A stretch of 58,828 nucleotides of DNA from Chitinispirillaceae bacterium (GCA_016932075.1 JAFGDP010000026.1:1-58828), one strand, 5' to 3'; positions 10,401 to 21,056 are shown, counted from the first letter of the stretch. Program-made: numbers and translations. The notes: generated by a model not told the origin, from the sequence alone.

Positions 10401-11806
10401 CACTGGTCCGTGAAATTGGGCGGCGCCATGCCTCGCATGGCGGCATCGGCGATCTCCTCGGTCGCGACGCCGAGCGACTCCTTTGCCGACTCTTCGAGAA
10501 ACGAGCCCGTGCCCGCGCTGCAAGCCTCGTTCATGGCGTAATCGGAGGCAACGCCGTTTGTCAAATAGGTGTATTTCGCGTCCTGGCCGCCGATCTCGAA
10601 AATGGTATCGACCGCCCCGTCAAAGTATGCGGCCGCGGCGGCGTGCGCGATGATCTCATTTATCACGTTGTCGGTGAGACCGTGCAGGGCCGCGATCTGG
10701 CGGCCCGACCCGGTGACCCCCAGACCGATGATCGCGAAACGGGTACCGCGGGTCTGGTCATGCAGCGCCTTGTAGCATTCGCGCGACGCCCTGACCGGGT
10801 CCCCGTTCGTCCGCAGGTATACGGACGCGACAATGCGGCTGTCCGGGAGCCGCAGCAGCACGGCCTTGGTGGTGGTGGACCCGACGTCCAGGCCGATTAT
10901 GCAGCGGTCACCCTCCTGCATGGTCCCGTGCGGAGCATCCTTGAAGTCAACCAGTGCCATTGCCTCGCGCAGCGGCCGGTGCCTGCTGAACGAGTCCGGC
11001 TGGTCGATAATGAGCTGGTCAGGCCGCCGTGGCAACGGATCGGTTTCGTGTTCAAGCGCCCAGAGCGCCGCGCCATAGGCCTCGAACTGCGCGGCTTGTT
11101 CCGGCACTTCAATTTGCGGATACCGTTCCCTGAGCCGCTGGACCATAGCACGATTGAGGGAACCGCCGCCGATGAGCGCCAGGCGTTCGCACGGCAGGCC
11201 CTTGATGAGTTCATGGATTTTGTCGGCCATCATGAGGCAGAGCCCTGCCGCGATATTCGCCTTTGACTCCCCTTTGTTCAGCGCATGCGTGCAGTCGCTC
11301 TTGCAGAACACGCTGCAGCGGCCGGCGATGCGGTGCGGCGTGCCGCCCTGCGCAAGGTCCAGCGCCTCTTCGAGCGAGAGCCCCATGCGCCGTATCTGCT
11401 GCAGGAAAAATTCGCCCGTGCCCGACGCGCACTTGTTTCCGGCATGCACCGAGCCGATACCGCCGTTGCGGTTGATGGTGTACACCAGCTGCGTCTCTCC
11501 GCCGGAGCTGATCACCGCGTCCGGAGCGTTCCCGGCGTTGTAGACATGGCGGAGCGCGTACTCGACGGCCTCGGGTTCGGATATCGACGAGAGCGCTACG
11601 CACCTGCGGAATGCGCGTCCGGTCACCGCGATCCGGTCGACCGTGGCAAGGTCCCGGACCGTGAGGAGATAGTCGACAAACGCCTTTTTAGGATTGCCTT
11701 CGTGCAGAATGCGGATGGTGCGCTCAACAAACGGATTTTTTGCGGAACCGGAACATTCAACGCTCTGGAGGGTCGTTGCACCAAAACAGATACCAATGGC
11801 TCTCAT
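7412..11806 (-). CDS. 2-hydroxyacyl-CoA dehydratase activase-dehydratase fusion
   Basis: The product has about 1464 residues. Two BadF/BadG/BcrA/HgdC-type ATPase domains are visible: one starting at the N terminus ([24 protein letters not shown]) and one near residue 300 ([31 protein letters not shown]). A middle DUF2229-like part follows, with a cysteine-rich [22 protein letters not shown] segment. The C-terminal third resembles the HgdB/BcrB dehydratase subunits ([21 protein letters not shown]). The cysteines suit [4Fe-4S] clusters. Members of this giant family use ATP to drive low-potential electron transfer, as in 2-hydroxyacyl-CoA dehydration and benzoyl-CoA reduction, but the substrate of the fused form is generally not known. 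The ATG at 11806 follows an in-frame TTG. The SEC-C gene is coupled downstream. Confidence 0.88.
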   Translation of the reverse strand: MRAIGICFGATTLQSVECSGSAKNPFVERTIRILHEGNPKKAFVDYLLTVRDLATVDRIAVTGRAFRRCVALSSISEPEAVEYALRHVYNAGNAPDAVISSGGETQLVYTINRNGGIGSVHAGNKCASGTGEFFLQQIRRMGLSLEEALDLAQGGTPHRIAGRCSVFCKSDCTHALNKGESKANIAAGLCLMMADKIHELIKGLPCERLALIGGGSLNRAMVQRLRERYPQIEVPEQAAQFEAYGAALWALEHETDPLPRRPDQLIIDQPDSFSRHRPLREAMALVDFKDAPHGTMQEGDRCIIGLDVGSTTTKAVLLRLPDSRIVASVYLRTNGDPVRASRECYKALHDQTRGTRFAIIGLGVTGSGRQIAALHGLTDNVINEIIAHAAAAAYFDGAVDTIFEIGGQDAKYTYLTNGVASDYAMNEACSAGTGSFLEESAKESLGVATEEIADAAMRGMAPPNFTDQCAAFISSDIKVAGQEGIGRDDILAGLVYSICLNYLNRVKGSRPVGRTVFMQGGVCYNRAVPLAMASLMQTRIVVPPDPGLMGAFGVALEVKQRLASGLTTPSAFTLEELVARDAVREGSFICGGGREKCDRKCEILRIRIRDKVYPFGGVCNKYYNLRLHREVNTTAFDLVALRQRLMFEEYGVAPRPPRSDQDAPARTVGIMRSFLTHTLYPLYSHFFDRLGFSIVVPDMIDPAGIARIESAFCLPAEITHGSFYNLLSKNPDYIFLPQVSQLPVPNVPTWSKTCVFVQAEPYYLTTTFRKELENSTTVLLSPVLKMDASYEAALQEIAVMARAMGCDDTRIRGAWRYACEKQRAFEQELQYQGEKALSWLSAHPQSFGVVLFGRPYSSFSDDANKGIPHKVASRGYLVIPFDMLPVADVEVDEKMFWAMGQKILKAAYYVKTRPNLFGFYVTNFSCGPDSFLLGYFRRLMGIKPSLTLEVDQHTADAGIDTRVEAALDIMESFRRIADRLAPEHRAFRPAKVVYTRPITVISSSGVQYALNDPAVEVLLPSMGRYGTEALAAVLRGRGLNARALPVADKDELLEGRRHATCKECLPYLVTSGSFLNQLKAAQRRDGVTLLFMPTGGGPCRLGQYCKALSHIIEKNRLENVAVFSMTDENGYAGMGARALLRGLQGIVVSDVLTDIRSVLAAAAVDKKAALETLEAEWKRMLSYFEGRLSTRFSTILSITASRLRKIPLKRPLDEVPVISLVGEIFVRRDEFSRKNIVDYLERHGFAVRVAPVAEYLCYSNYVVNTGIGEREFSPREQVRLRLTSQIQEWWEWRIKSILCQSGLYTFEMIEVQKTIEDVRHLVNVNFRGEAILTIGLALREILHDSCGVIAIGPFGCMPSRVAEAVLKKEMNVEGKKRLPGWEKKAADFADIGDFPFLSIETDGMPFPQIIEANLEAFVLQARRVHERILAIRRRRIERRAQQGPFVKFYDLVTKSALQMFGQGK

Positions 11807-11918
11807 TGTTCTCAACCTGGTCGTGCATGTATGCTTTGATGATGTATTTTCAAAAAAAGACGATTAACTTCCCTTTCAAAATAACTTTTATTACTGTCAA
11901 GGAGCAACCCCCACGCCA

Positions 11919-13649
11919 ATGTACTCCCCCAACGATCCCACGTCCCTCGAACGCTACTCTTCAGCCATAACCCTTTCCGACATGGAGCTTTTCATTTTTC
12001 CCGAACTGCTCTACGCACTCGTGCTCGCGAACCTCATGTCGCCCCGTTTGTGGCAATGGCGCAGCGATCCCTGGTTCGGGAACATGAGCGCCCAGCCTCC
12101 CCATCGCCGTGTCCATCGTCTCAAGCAGTATATCATGGACCGTTTCTATTTCAATCTGGACCTGGACACGTGGGGGCTTACGACCAAACAGACCGAAGTC
12201 AAACGGTTTTCACGGTTTATTTCCGAAGAGACGTTGGCCCGCAGCAATGCCCTGTTCGGCTATGAAGGCGACCGGTATTACTTTGAAAGCGACATCCGTA
12301 AACACTTCGGACTGGACAAATACACCACTGATGTCATTCCGTACTGGAAAACCGAAACCCTTGAGGCAATGGAGGCGTTCAGGTACAAGCCGGGGTATCC
12401 GGTTGGTGCAGGCGAATGCGTCTCCCTTTCAACGCTGTATGCGGCTGCGGCTTTTGCCGTTGCCCGCATTCCTCTCCACGATATTTTTCTCATGGCAACA
12501 CCGCTTCACTCCCAGAACTATTTTGACATCGGCTCGGGAATCATCACCAACAACCGCCGTATCGTCACAAAAACCATGTGGTTCAACGGCACCGCACTGT
12601 CGGAAAAGGCGCGGCGGGCGCTTGAAAATGAACAGGTGACCATCGTGAGCCACAACTCCGGTTTTATCCACTCGGTCTACCCGGAAGCAACCATACAACA
12701 AGCTGATTTTAAACGATTTTCATCGAAACTTACCTGTTTTCTATCTCAGCATTCCATTGATTTTAAAATCCTGGCAAACTTCCTGCGCCAGAACTCCAGG
12801 CTCCAGCGCTGCTTTCAGATCGGCCATACGTGCTGCGGCAAGCCGCAGTATATTGAGGCGGAAAAGGTGTTTGCCTACGAGCACAGCTCCAAGGCACGGG
12901 TCAGTGACCATACCTGTGTCCATCTTCTGCACGATATTGAGGAAGATGAGTTCTACCCTGAACCAATGGGGGGAAGGATCCTGCTCAATGAGCTTGAGGA
13001 ATTTTTCAAAACAACGAATGTTTCGCTTAATCAACCGGATACTGTTGAACAACTGAAAAAGCATTTGCACCATGCCTGCTACAATGTTGACCAGGTGATC
13101 CCTGACCTGAAAAAATTCTGCCGCACCGTACCACGGCTGCCGAATCAGCAGGAAAAGCGGTTTGTCGATTCGGTGTCAATTGATCTTGAAGGCGTTACGT
13201 CCGCGCAGGAGGTACAGGAACGGGTGGCATCGCTGCGAATGACCAATGAAACCTGTGACCTGGCCTTTTTCGCGTTTCGAGACCTGACGCGGTCTGCCTG
13301 GAAACCCTTTCTGAAAGCGGCATTTGATCGTAATCCTGTCATTAAGAACGGATTAAAGGACCTCTCCCTGGAATCATGCTACGCCCGGCTCAGGGATCTG
13401 GATAATGACTCCATTTACAGCGAGCCTGAGCGCCTGGCGCAACCTGACGAGGTGTGGAACTATGGCAGGGGCGACGGACTTGAAAAGTTGATCAGCATGG
13501 CAACGATTATTAAAACGTTAGAACCGGAAGCAAGCTTACTGTTTAATAAAAATGGAGATACGGTAACGGTTGTGCATGGGAATAACGCCTACTCCTTTAT
13601 CAGCAATAAAAACGTTGCCATGCCGACAGATACGGATATTTTTAACTGA
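11919..13649 (+). CDS. Unrecognised 576-residue protein with a transglutaminase-like Cys-His-Asp core
   Basis: I do not recognise the family. There is no signal peptide and no clear membrane segment. Residues 163-205 read GAGECVSLSTLYAAAAF, then IPLHD, then PLHSQNYFD. The pattern of a Cys at a helix start (C167), a His (H197) and an Asp (D203) resembles transglutaminase/papain-like proteins, where the Cys helix is followed by a H..D pair. Here the His-Asp spacing is shorter than usual, so activity is uncertain. A second part has several cysteines and histidines (GHTCCGKPQY). The gene stands alone: divergent from the activase gene and convergent with the propeller lipoprotein. No ribosome site is well placed; AAGGAG lies about 14 bases upstream of the ATG. 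Confidence 0.7.
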   Translation: MYSPNDPTSLERYSSAITLSDMELFIFPELLYALVLANLMSPRLWQWRSDPWFGNMSAQPPHRRVHRLKQYIMDRFYFNLDLDTWGLTTKQTEVKRFSRFISEETLARSNALFGYEGDRYYFESDIRKHFGLDKYTTDVIPYWKTETLEAMEAFRYKPGYPVGAGECVSLSTLYAAAAFAVARIPLHDIFLMATPLHSQNYFDIGSGIITNNRRIVTKTMWFNGTALSEKARRALENEQVTIVSHNSGFIHSVYPEATIQQADFKRFSSKLTCFLSQHSIDFKILANFLRQNSRLQRCFQIGHTCCGKPQYIEAEKVFAYEHSSKARVSDHTCVHLLHDIEEDEFYPEPMGGRILLNELEEFFKTTNVSLNQPDTVEQLKKHLHHACYNVDQVIPDLKKFCRTVPRLPNQQEKRFVDSVSIDLEGVTSAQEVQERVASLRMTNETCDLAFFAFRDLTRSAWKPFLKAAFDRNPVIKNGLKDLSLESCYARLRDLDNDSIYSEPERLAQPDEVWNYGRGDGLEKLISMATIIKTLEPEASLLFNKNGDTVTVVHGNNAYSFISNKNVAMPTDTDIFN

Positions 13650-13731
13650 CAGAGTGTTCCCTTCGGCGTCGAAACAACGCTTCTTTATATTAGCGCATGT
13701 TACAGCCATTCAATCCTTTTCAACTTTTCCT

Positions 13732-16700
13732 TTATTCCTGCACCATATTCCCGTTCGCATCAGTCCGTACCAGGTAAATATCCGTTGAGGTCGAATTGTT
13801 AATGGTTCTTGCGGTGAATCCGGTATAGACGAACCCGCTGTCGCTCAGCGTTGCAACGGAATAGGCCCGGTCAGCCAGCAGGCCGCCATGCATTTTCCGC
13901 CACTCCTCCTTGCCCTCAGAGGACATCTTTACTAAAAGCGCATCTTCTCCGCTGCCCAGACTGTTGTTGGAATACCCGGCGGCGATACATCCATTGTCCG
14001 GGGTAACACGGACCGAAATGACGGCAGAATTGCCGCTTACCGTGGTGACGGGATAGGTCCAGAGCGAATCGCCGCGACTGTTCACCTTCATGACATACCC
14101 CGTTACCCTGTCGCTCAACGCGGCAACCGAATACCCGCCGATAACATAGCCGTCAGCGTCTTTTTGCACGGAAAGCGCCACATCGCGCACGCCCCTGTTG
14201 TACGTCTTTGTCCAGAGCGTGTCTCCCCGGGCATCGGTCTTTACAATGAACATATCGGTGCCGGTCACCGAGCCGCTGGTGATGTCACGGGAGGCGATCT
14301 CTCCGCAGATGATGTATCCCTCATCGCCGAGCGGCTGCTGGATGCTGTACCCGACCGCGTTGCCGAGCTGGGTGCGGGTCAGCTCCTTCTGCCACTCCAC
14401 GGCGCCCATCGAATTTGCCTTGACAATATATACAAGGCTGCTTATCGCGTCCTGTCCTGCCCCTCTCTGACGCTGCAGCACGCCGCATACGATAAATCCG
14501 CCCTCCCTGGTTGCGCAGACCGACACGCCCCTGGTCGACACGCCCACGACATCGTTGACGCTGTAGGTTCTGCTCCAGGCAGTATCGCCATTCTCGTTGG
14601 TTTTGATCACGAGCATACGGACCGTTGCGCTAGAGTCGGTGCCGCACAGCAGATACCCGCCGTCGGACGCCTGGGCCATGGAGTAGACGCTTCGTTGCGA
14701 CACCGGGTGGAGATAGGGAACGAATGAAAACGGATTTCCCTTACCGTCGGTTTTCAGGAAAAACGGGTACTTGATCTGGCTTTCCGTGGCCTGTATGTTG
14801 CCGCATATCGCGAAACTCTGCCCTGACGCGATCACGGCAAATCCGGTGTCCTGGGTCAAGGGTCCGCCGAATATCTTCGGCCACATGGGCAATACCGTCA
14901 TGGTCCAGTGCAGCGTGTCTTTCAGGCCGGCAGGATCCCGGGCAATCAGGACAATGGTCACGCTGTCGGTGATGTCCGCGGTTTTCGGTGCGCCGGAAAG
15001 GATACCGGTGCTATCATCAACGGTCAGCCAGCCCGGACCCGAGAGTTTTGCATAGGTAATTGGATCATTGTCCGGATCAGCCGCCCGCACCGTATCGACC
15101 ATCAGATTGCCGACATACACGGTATCCTGCAGTGAATCAGGATGGGTGGCGAATGCGGGACGGGCCGTATCGACCACGGTGATCATGACGGTCTCGCTGT
15201 CGCTCATGACCGGTTCGCCGTTATCAATCGCGTAAAACGTCACGCCGTAGGCTCCTGCCTGTGAACCGTCCGGGGTCCACGAAAACCGCGCCATCCTCAT
15301 GGTCAGAGGGGTAAGGGTTGCGCCGGAAGGGGCACCGTTCATGGTGATGGCGATCGAATCGTTGTTGGTGTCGCTGGCAGAAACCGTAAAGGACAACAGG
15401 CCTTTTTCGATTACCGATTGCGGCCCGATCGGCCCGAGCACCGGCGGCAGGTTGACGTTGCGCACCGTAATGGTGACGCTCTGCGAATCAGAAAGCGGCG
15501 GTGTGCGGCCGGTCTCCTGCACCCGGAACAGCACCGTATAGACCCCGGCCTGCCGATAGGTCGGTTTCCAGGTGAACACGTTGCCGGTCAAACGGGCGCC
15601 GGCGGGAAACGACGCCATGGAGAACGTCAGGTTGTCGTTATTCGGGTCGGATGCGGAAAGCGTGATGCGGAGCTCCCGGTTTTCATCGATGGTCGTATCC
15701 GCTGGGTCCGCGAGAACCGGCGGCAGGTTTGGCATGATCACCCGCACGGTCCAGATGAGCGTGTCGCTCTCCGTGCCATTGGATACCAGGGCAAAAAGCG
15801 TATCGTTACCCGTATCGGCTTGCTCAGGGGTCCAGGTGACGCGCCCCAGCGTGTCGATCAGCGAGGCGTCCGGTGTCGGCGGTTTGACAAGAGAAAAAAC
15901 GAGCGGCTTGTTGTTGGGATCAATGGCTGCGAGCTCCGCACCATACAGGAATCCCACGATGGCGCTGTCAACAAGGTCGCCCGGCTTGGTCGTGAAGAAC
16001 GGCTTTGTCTCCTGCGGCGTGGAGATGAAAATCCTGATGCCCATGGTATCAAACGCCGCATACCGGTCCGCTGCAAGGATCTTGAAGGTGTCGATCCCCG
16101 CGGTTTTGGCGACATACGAACTGATGGTCGCGCTGTTGCCGTTTTGCGCGATGACCGGCTGCGTCTCGCTCTTCTGCGGCGCGGTGAGGAAGGAAAACGA
16201 AATGCTGTCGCCGTCACCGTCTGTCGCGCCGATACTGATCGACGCGTCGTTGCCCTGGATCAGGCTGGTGTCGAACGTTGACGCCGCAAAGACAGGCGGC
16301 GCATTCTGCAGCACGAGCACCGTGTCAGCCGCCCGGTTTCCGCTCTTATCAAATGCGCGCGCAATGATCGTGTCCGGGCCGTGTACCAGCGGGACGGGCC
16401 GCATATAGCGCAGGCCCGCAACAGGGGTCGCCCGCATCCCATTGACCGTTACCGAATCGATGACGCCGAACCGGTCAGAGGCCGATACCGACACGGTACA
16501 TGCCTGCGCCGCAATAACAGCGCCCGTGCGTGGCGCCAACACGAGCACGGATGGCGGAACCGTGTCGATAATATCCTCTTTTTTATAGGTGATGACGAGC
16601 TCCTCCGTCGCTTCGTTTCCCTTGTCGTCGCGCGCCATCAGGTGAATGGTATCCAGGCCTTCGTTCAAGGCAACGCTGTCAGCCACATAGGCAGCCCCGC

Positions 16701-17859
16701 CGGCATGGGTCATGGGCAGTCCGTCGCAGGTCACCGAGTCCACCTTGCCCGCGATATCGGTCACATTGACATTCACGCTGATTACCGGGGAATAAACGGT
16801 GTCACCCTGCCGCGGGCTCACAAAGGCGATTGACGGGGGTGTGATATCGTCACCGGCTTTGTTGTAATATATCCTGAGGTTTCTTTGGGAATGATAGCCG
16901 CGGTTATCAATGGCAAGAAGATCAACGGTGTTGGCACCCTCCTGTAACACCACGGAATCCTTGAGCCAGGTGCACTCATATTGCGTGCCGCCGACAAGGT
17001 CTGCAGGATTGTTCTTGACCAGAAGCGTCTTGACGCCGCTCGGATCAGCGGTCGTGACGGTCACGGAGACGGTGGGGACATTGACCGTGTCGTCGTTCGC
17101 GGGCGAGAAAAAGGTAAATTCGGGCCCGGTGGTGTCGACCACCACGGGTATGGTGCTGACCCGGATCGCCACCGAATCCGGCAGCGACAGAAGGCTGTCA
17201 TTATCCATGGCCCGCACGGCGACCGTTGCGGTTCCTTCCACGGAAAACGAGAGTTTCAGTATTCCGTTTGGGGTCTCACCATACTTCTGGTTATTAACAA
17301 ACCAGCTATAGGATGCTATCCTGCCGTTGTCGTCGGCAGCAGTTGCGGTAAGCGTCACGGTATCGTTGACATACACATTCGCGGGTTCGGCCTGAAGGGA
17401 GAGGAGTCTCGGGCGGCCCTCATAGATGGTCACCCACAGCGCGGCAATCGGACTAGTCTGCCCGTCATTATCGATCGCCCGCATATAGACGGCCGTATCG
17501 AGCGGCTCGTTAAAATATCTCTCCAGCGTATCATTTGCCGGCACGGAAAGCGTGTCGTCGAGCGAGGAGCTGTCACCGCTCCAGTTGAAACAAAGCGAGC
17601 GCACCTGCGGTGCGCGGCCTCCCACCGCCACCGTGTCACGCGTATAAAGCGGGATGGCCACGTCGTTTTTTAAATAGGCGACAACCGTGTCCTTCAGGAA
17701 CCGGGCTTCGGGCGGCGCGCCCGGCAGGTAGTTTTTTCCATGCGCGTCGAGCGGATTGGTACGGGCGCAGTGCAACAAAAACAGCAGACTGAGTACGGCA
17801 CCGAGCAAGAGCACAACGACAATCGGCGCTATCGTACGGCCGGGCAACGTGACGCGCAC
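13732..17859 (-). CDS. Large lipoprotein: Ig/cadherin-like repeats and a seven-repeat propeller
   Basis: The product has 1375 residues. A hydrophobic N terminus ends in LLFLLHC, a probable non-canonical lipobox at Cys31-33. About nine immunoglobulin/cadherin-like modules follow. Several begin DTTPPSIAFVSP or DTVPPSV, and others of the putative-Ig type contain ITYAKLSGPGWLTV. The last ~370 residues hold seven repeats of the form G-x-x-(V/I)-x-G ... (V/I)K-x-(D/N)-x-x-G-(D/N)-x-x-W, as expected of a seven-bladed beta-propeller. It is probably a surface protein for adhesion or polymer contact. The start is GTG, chosen for AAGGGGG six bases upstream. Convergent with the 576-residue gene; no operon partner is visible. 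Confidence 0.82.
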   Translation of the reverse strand: MRVTLPGRTIAPIVVVLLLGAVLSLLFLLHCARTNPLDAHGKNYLPGAPPEARFLKDTVVAYLKNDVAIPLYTRDTVAVGGRAPQVRSLCFNWSGDSSSLDDTLSVPANDTLERYFNEPLDTAVYMRAIDNDGQTSPIAALWVTIYEGRPRLLSLQAEPANVYVNDTVTLTATAADDNGRIASYSWFVNNQKYGETPNGILKLSFSVEGTATVAVRAMDNDSLLSLPDSVAIRVSTIPVVVDTTGPEFTFFSPANDDTVNVPTVSVTVTTADPSGVKTLLVKNNPADLVGGTQYECTWLKDSVVLQEGANTVDLLAIDNRGYHSQRNLRIYYNKAGDDITPPSIAFVSPRQGDTVYSPVISVNVNVTDIAGKVDSVTCDGLPMTHAGGAAYVADSVALNEGLDTIHLMARDDKGNEATEELVITYKKEDIIDTVPPSVLVLAPRTGAVIAAQACTVSVSASDRFGVIDSVTVNGMRATPVAGLRYMRPVPLVHGPDTIIARAFDKSGNRAADTVLVLQNAPPVFAASTFDTSLIQGNDASISIGATDGDGDSISFSFLTAPQKSETQPVIAQNGNSATISSYVAKTAGIDTFKILAADRYAAFDTMGIRIFISTPQETKPFFTTKPGDLVDSAIVGFLYGAELAAIDPNNKPLVFSLVKPPTPDASLIDTLGRVTWTPEQADTGNDTLFALVSNGTESDTLIWTVRVIMPNLPPVLADPADTTIDENRELRITLSASDPNNDNLTFSMASFPAGARLTGNVFTWKPTYRQAGVYTVLFRVQETGRTPPLSDSQSVTITVRNVNLPPVLGPIGPQSVIEKGLLSFTVSASDTNNDSIAITMNGAPSGATLTPLTMRMARFSWTPDGSQAGAYGVTFYAIDNGEPVMSDSETVMITVVDTARPAFATHPDSLQDTVYVGNLMVDTVRAADPDNDPITYAKLSGPGWLTVDDSTGILSGAPKTADITDSVTIVLIARDPAGLKDTLHWTMTVLPMWPKIFGGPLTQDTGFAVIASGQSFAICGNIQATESQIKYPFFLKTDGKGNPFSFVPYLHPVSQRSVYSMAQASDGGYLLCGTDSSATVRMLVIKTNENGDTAWSRTYSVNDVVGVSTRGVSVCATREGGFIVCGVLQRQRGAGQDAISSLVYIVKANSMGAVEWQKELTRTQLGNAVGYSIQQPLGDEGYIICGEIASRDITSGSVTGTDMFIVKTDARGDTLWTKTYNRGVRDVALSVQKDADGYVIGGYSVAALSDRVTGYVMKVNSRGDSLWTYPVTTVSGNSAVISVRVTPDNGCIAAGYSNNSLGSGEDALLVKMSSEGKEEWRKMHGGLLADRAYSVATLSDSGFVYTGFTARTINNSTSTDIYLVRTDANGNMVQE

Positions 17860-18190
17860 ACTATCCCCCTTGTGGTGTATCCTGACTGATCAATCTTTGC
17901 ACCGCCTCCAGACGTTAAATATATATATTATTAATTACTTTTGAGAACACTGTCGACCCGATTTTTAAACGGGACAATTACCGACAATTATCCAGGCGCC
18001 CCTATTCCATGCTTCCTTCGTGAGGAATGGAAAAAAGGGTTTGACTGATTTATATTTGATGCACAATCGCGATTCCGATCGTTGTCCCGCCATCGTCTCA
18101 CTCGTAAAACGGCAGCAACGGCTTTACTTTTTATGACATTTAGCATACTATTGGTTCTGGCTCATCCCAGTACCGCTGATAGGGGGCAAT
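17860..18190. other. Intergenic region upstream of glgP
   Basis: This is a 331-base divergent spacer between the propeller lipoprotein and glycogen phosphorylase. It is AT-richer than its surroundings, with an ATATATATTATTAATTA tract near 17920 and a short direct repeat (GACAATTA twice near 17975). It must hold promoters for both genes, but I could not pick a convincing -35/-10 pair. AGGGGG just before 18191 is the glgP ribosome site. Confidence 0.6.
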
Positions 18191-20722
18191 ATGAAACCGC
18201 ATGGTCTTCCTAATGAAAAACCGGCCTTGTCCCGGTCTATGGATTTCAGATGGGCGCTCCGTTTCAAGGGAAAAACCGTGGAGGATATCCGCAGGGGGTT
18301 CCTCAGTAATCTGGAATACAATCTCGCCAAGGACCGCACGTCCCTTACCATGAACGATCAGTTCCTGAGCCTCTCCTACACGGTCAGGGAACGGCTCATC
18401 GAACGGTGGATCGCGAGCCAGCAGAGCTATCATACCAAGAATGCAAAGCGGATCTATTACCTCTCCATGGAGTTCCTGCTGGGCAGACTGCTGTCCGATA
18501 ATATCATCAATTTGCAGATCGCCGAGGCGTGCCGGCAGGCGATACGCGAGCTCCAGCTTGACATGGAGGATATCATAGACCAGGAGCACGACGCAGGGCT
18601 GGGAAACGGCGGTCTTGGCAGGCTTGCCGCCTGCTTTCTCGACTCCATGGCAACGCTCCGGCTCCCGGCAGTGGGGTACGGTATCCGGTACGATTTCGGG
18701 ATTTTCAACCAGAAAATAGTGAACGGCCACCAGGTGGAGACGCCGGAGATGTGGCTCCAGCTCACCAATCCCTGGGAGATCGAACGCCCCGAATACAAAC
18801 AGACGATCAAGTTCTATGGAAAGACCATATATGTCAAGGAGCGCGATGGCTCCACGCGGTATCAATGGGTCGACACGCACGATGTCATCGCCATACCCTA
18901 CGACGTCCCGATTCCCGGGTACGGCGTCAACAACGTGAATACGCTCCGGCTCTGGTCGGCCCGCGCGGCGGAGGAGTTCGATTTTCAGGAGTTCAATCAG
19001 GGCGATTACATCGGCGCATGCGAATCAAAAATGACAAGCGAGAATATCTCCAAGGTGCTCTACCCGAACGACAACAATATATCGGGCCGCGAGCTGCGGC
19101 TCAAGCAGCAGCATTTTTTCACCTCGGCCTCGCTCCAGGACATCATCCGCCGCTTCAAGCGGGGAAACAGCGACTTTTCCCTGTTCCCGGACAAGGCCGC
19201 GATACAGCTCAACGACACCCATCCGTCAATAGCCATCGCGGAGCTGATGCGGCTCCTCCTCGACGTCGAGGGCCTCCAGTGGGACGCGGCCTGGTCCATC
19301 GTGCGGCGAACCTTTGCCTATACCAACCACACGCTCCTGCCTGAGGCCCTGGAGCGCTGGCCGGTTTCCATGATGCGCCACCTGCTGCCGCGCCATCTTG
19401 AAATCATTTTCGAGATCAACGCCCGCTTTCTGCGGGAGGTGTCCTACCGGTTCCCGGGCGACACCGACCGTCTCCGCCGCATGTCGCTCATCGAGGAGGG
19501 TGACGAACAGCAGGTACGCATGGCCTATCTCGCGATCGTCGGCAGCCATTCGGTCAACGGCGTGTCCAAACTGCACACCACGCTGCTCTGCGAAAAACTG
19601 ATGCACGATTTCTATGAGATGTGGCCGGAAAAATTCAACAGTAAAACCAACGGCATCTCGCCACGGCGCTGGCTCTACAAGGCAAACCCTTCACTTCGTA
19701 CCCTCATTTCGAGCGCCATCGGCGAAGCGTGGGTGACGAACCTGACCGACCTTAAAAATCTGGAGCCCCTGGCCGACGATGCCGCGTTTAGGGAAAAATG
19801 GAACCGGGCAAAGCGGACGGCAAAGGACGACTTTGTCGCGAAAATGCAGAAACACGAACGCATCGACCTTGATCCCTCCATGATGTTTGATGTGCAGGTC
19901 AAGCGCATGCACGAATACAAACGGCAGCTCCTGAATCTGCTCCACTGCGTTCATCTGTACCAGCGCCTGAAAAACGGCGACCACAGCGATATGGTACCGC
20001 GCACCGTGCTGTTCGGCGGCAAGGCCGCGCCCGGCTATCACATGGCCAAGCTCATCATCAAGTTCATAAGCAATGTCGCCGGTACCATTAATAATGATCC
20101 GTCAACAAAGGACTTCCTTCAGATTCATTTTCTTCCCAATTACCGGGTATCGCTCGCTGAATGGCTGATACCGGCCGCCGAGCTTTCGGAGCAGATATCA
20201 ACCGCGGGCATGGAAGCGTCCGGCACCGGCAACATGAAGTTCGCCCTCAACGGAGCGCTCACCATCGGCACCATGGACGGCGCGAACGTCGAGATGGCCG
20301 AGCAGATCGGCGCCGAAAACATGTTTATCTTCGGCCTGCACGTGCACGAGGTCGAGGAGCTGCGCAAGAAAGGATACAACCCCTGGGATTGCTACCACCG
20401 GAGCGAACCGCTCAAAAGGGTGCTTGATCTTGTCCAATCAGGATTCTTCAGCCCGGAAGAGCCGCACCTGTTCACGCCCATCGTTGACTCCCTCCTGCAG
20501 GGCGGCGACCGGTATATGGTGCTGGCCGATTTCGACGCCTATGTCGCGTGCCAGGAAAAGGTGTCCGCGATGTACAAAAACAACCCTGACACCTGGACGC
20601 GAATGTCAATACTCAACGTCGCCCGCGTCGGGATCTTTTCCTCTGACCGCGCCATTTCCGGGTATGCAAGCGAGATCTGGAACGTCACGCCCCAGAACGT
20701 GGTGCTGGAGAACAACAACTAG
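18191..20722 (+). CDS. glgP: Glycogen/starch phosphorylase
   Basis: The product is an 843-residue GT35 phosphorylase that releases glucose-1-phosphate from alpha-1,4-glucan using pyridoxal phosphate. Family signatures run through the protein: YYLSMEFLLGR near residue 90, GNGGLGRLAACFLDS near 140, NDTHPSIAI in the middle, KTNGISPRRWL near 490 and the PLP-site block EASGTGNMKFALNGAL near 675. The length matches the bacterial family. The start has AGGGGG a few bases upstream. It is monocistronic here, with no other glycogen genes adjacent, and would act in the cytoplasm to mobilise stored glucan. Confidence 0.96.
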   Translation: MKPHGLPNEKPALSRSMDFRWALRFKGKTVEDIRRGFLSNLEYNLAKDRTSLTMNDQFLSLSYTVRERLIERWIASQQSYHTKNAKRIYYLSMEFLLGRLLSDNIINLQIAEACRQAIRELQLDMEDIIDQEHDAGLGNGGLGRLAACFLDSMATLRLPAVGYGIRYDFGIFNQKIVNGHQVETPEMWLQLTNPWEIERPEYKQTIKFYGKTIYVKERDGSTRYQWVDTHDVIAIPYDVPIPGYGVNNVNTLRLWSARAAEEFDFQEFNQGDYIGACESKMTSENISKVLYPNDNNISGRELRLKQQHFFTSASLQDIIRRFKRGNSDFSLFPDKAAIQLNDTHPSIAIAELMRLLLDVEGLQWDAAWSIVRRTFAYTNHTLLPEALERWPVSMMRHLLPRHLEIIFEINARFLREVSYRFPGDTDRLRRMSLIEEGDEQQVRMAYLAIVGSHSVNGVSKLHTTLLCEKLMHDFYEMWPEKFNSKTNGISPRRWLYKANPSLRTLISSAIGEAWVTNLTDLKNLEPLADDAAFREKWNRAKRTAKDDFVAKMQKHERIDLDPSMMFDVQVKRMHEYKRQLLNLLHCVHLYQRLKNGDHSDMVPRTVLFGGKAAPGYHMAKLIIKFISNVAGTINNDPSTKDFLQIHFLPNYRVSLAEWLIPAAELSEQISTAGMEASGTGNMKFALNGALTIGTMDGANVEMAEQIGAENMFIFGLHVHEVEELRKKGYNPWDCYHRSEPLKRVLDLVQSGFFSPEEPHLFTPIVDSLLQGGDRYMVLADFDAYVACQEKVSAMYKNNPDTWTRMSILNVARVGIFSSDRAISGYASEIWNVTPQNVVLENNN

Positions 20723-20988
20723 ACGTGCTGAATGCTGATTGCAGATTGCCGGATTTTCGCAGAATAATCGCCCGCCCAAAGGCTGCATCTTCCATCATTA
20801 TGCTCAATTTTTAACATGTTCATTTCACAGAGATGCCGTTCCCATGCTCCCCGAATGGCCGGCGCAGGAAGACCGGGAGTGTTCAGTATTGTCCGTTTCA
20901 ATTCGATACATGTTTGATTCGTTTTATCCTCTCTTCTGTTGTGTTTTGAAATAAGCTTCAAAATCGGCTAATAATCCGCACATTCTAT
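20723..20988. other. Intergenic region after glgP
   Basis: This stretch separates glgP from the sigma-54 site. It contains a short simple repeat (TGCTGATTGCAGATTGC near 20730) resembling sequence near 50600. No coding frame with a ribosome site and no clear terminator were seen. Confidence 0.5.
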
Positions 20989-21004
20989 TGGCATAGCCCT
21001 TGCA
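20989..21004 (+). promoter_or_regulatory. Sigma-54 (RpoN) promoter upstream of hsp20 operon
   Basis: TGGCATAGCCCTTGCA matches the RpoN consensus TGGCACG-N4-TTGCW, with GG at -24 and GC at -12 in exact spacing. Only two of the seven bases of the -24 block differ. The 61-residue gene begins 53 bases downstream and hsp20 follows. Confidence 0.8.
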
Positions 21005-21056
21005 GAATATAGTGAGTGAAAGAAAAAAGGCGACAACCCAGAAAAGGGAGGGATTC

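Noticed and set aside
11740..11970. 76-codon frame spanning the start of the 576-residue gene
   Set aside because: Overlaps both neighbouring genes and has no supporting signal.
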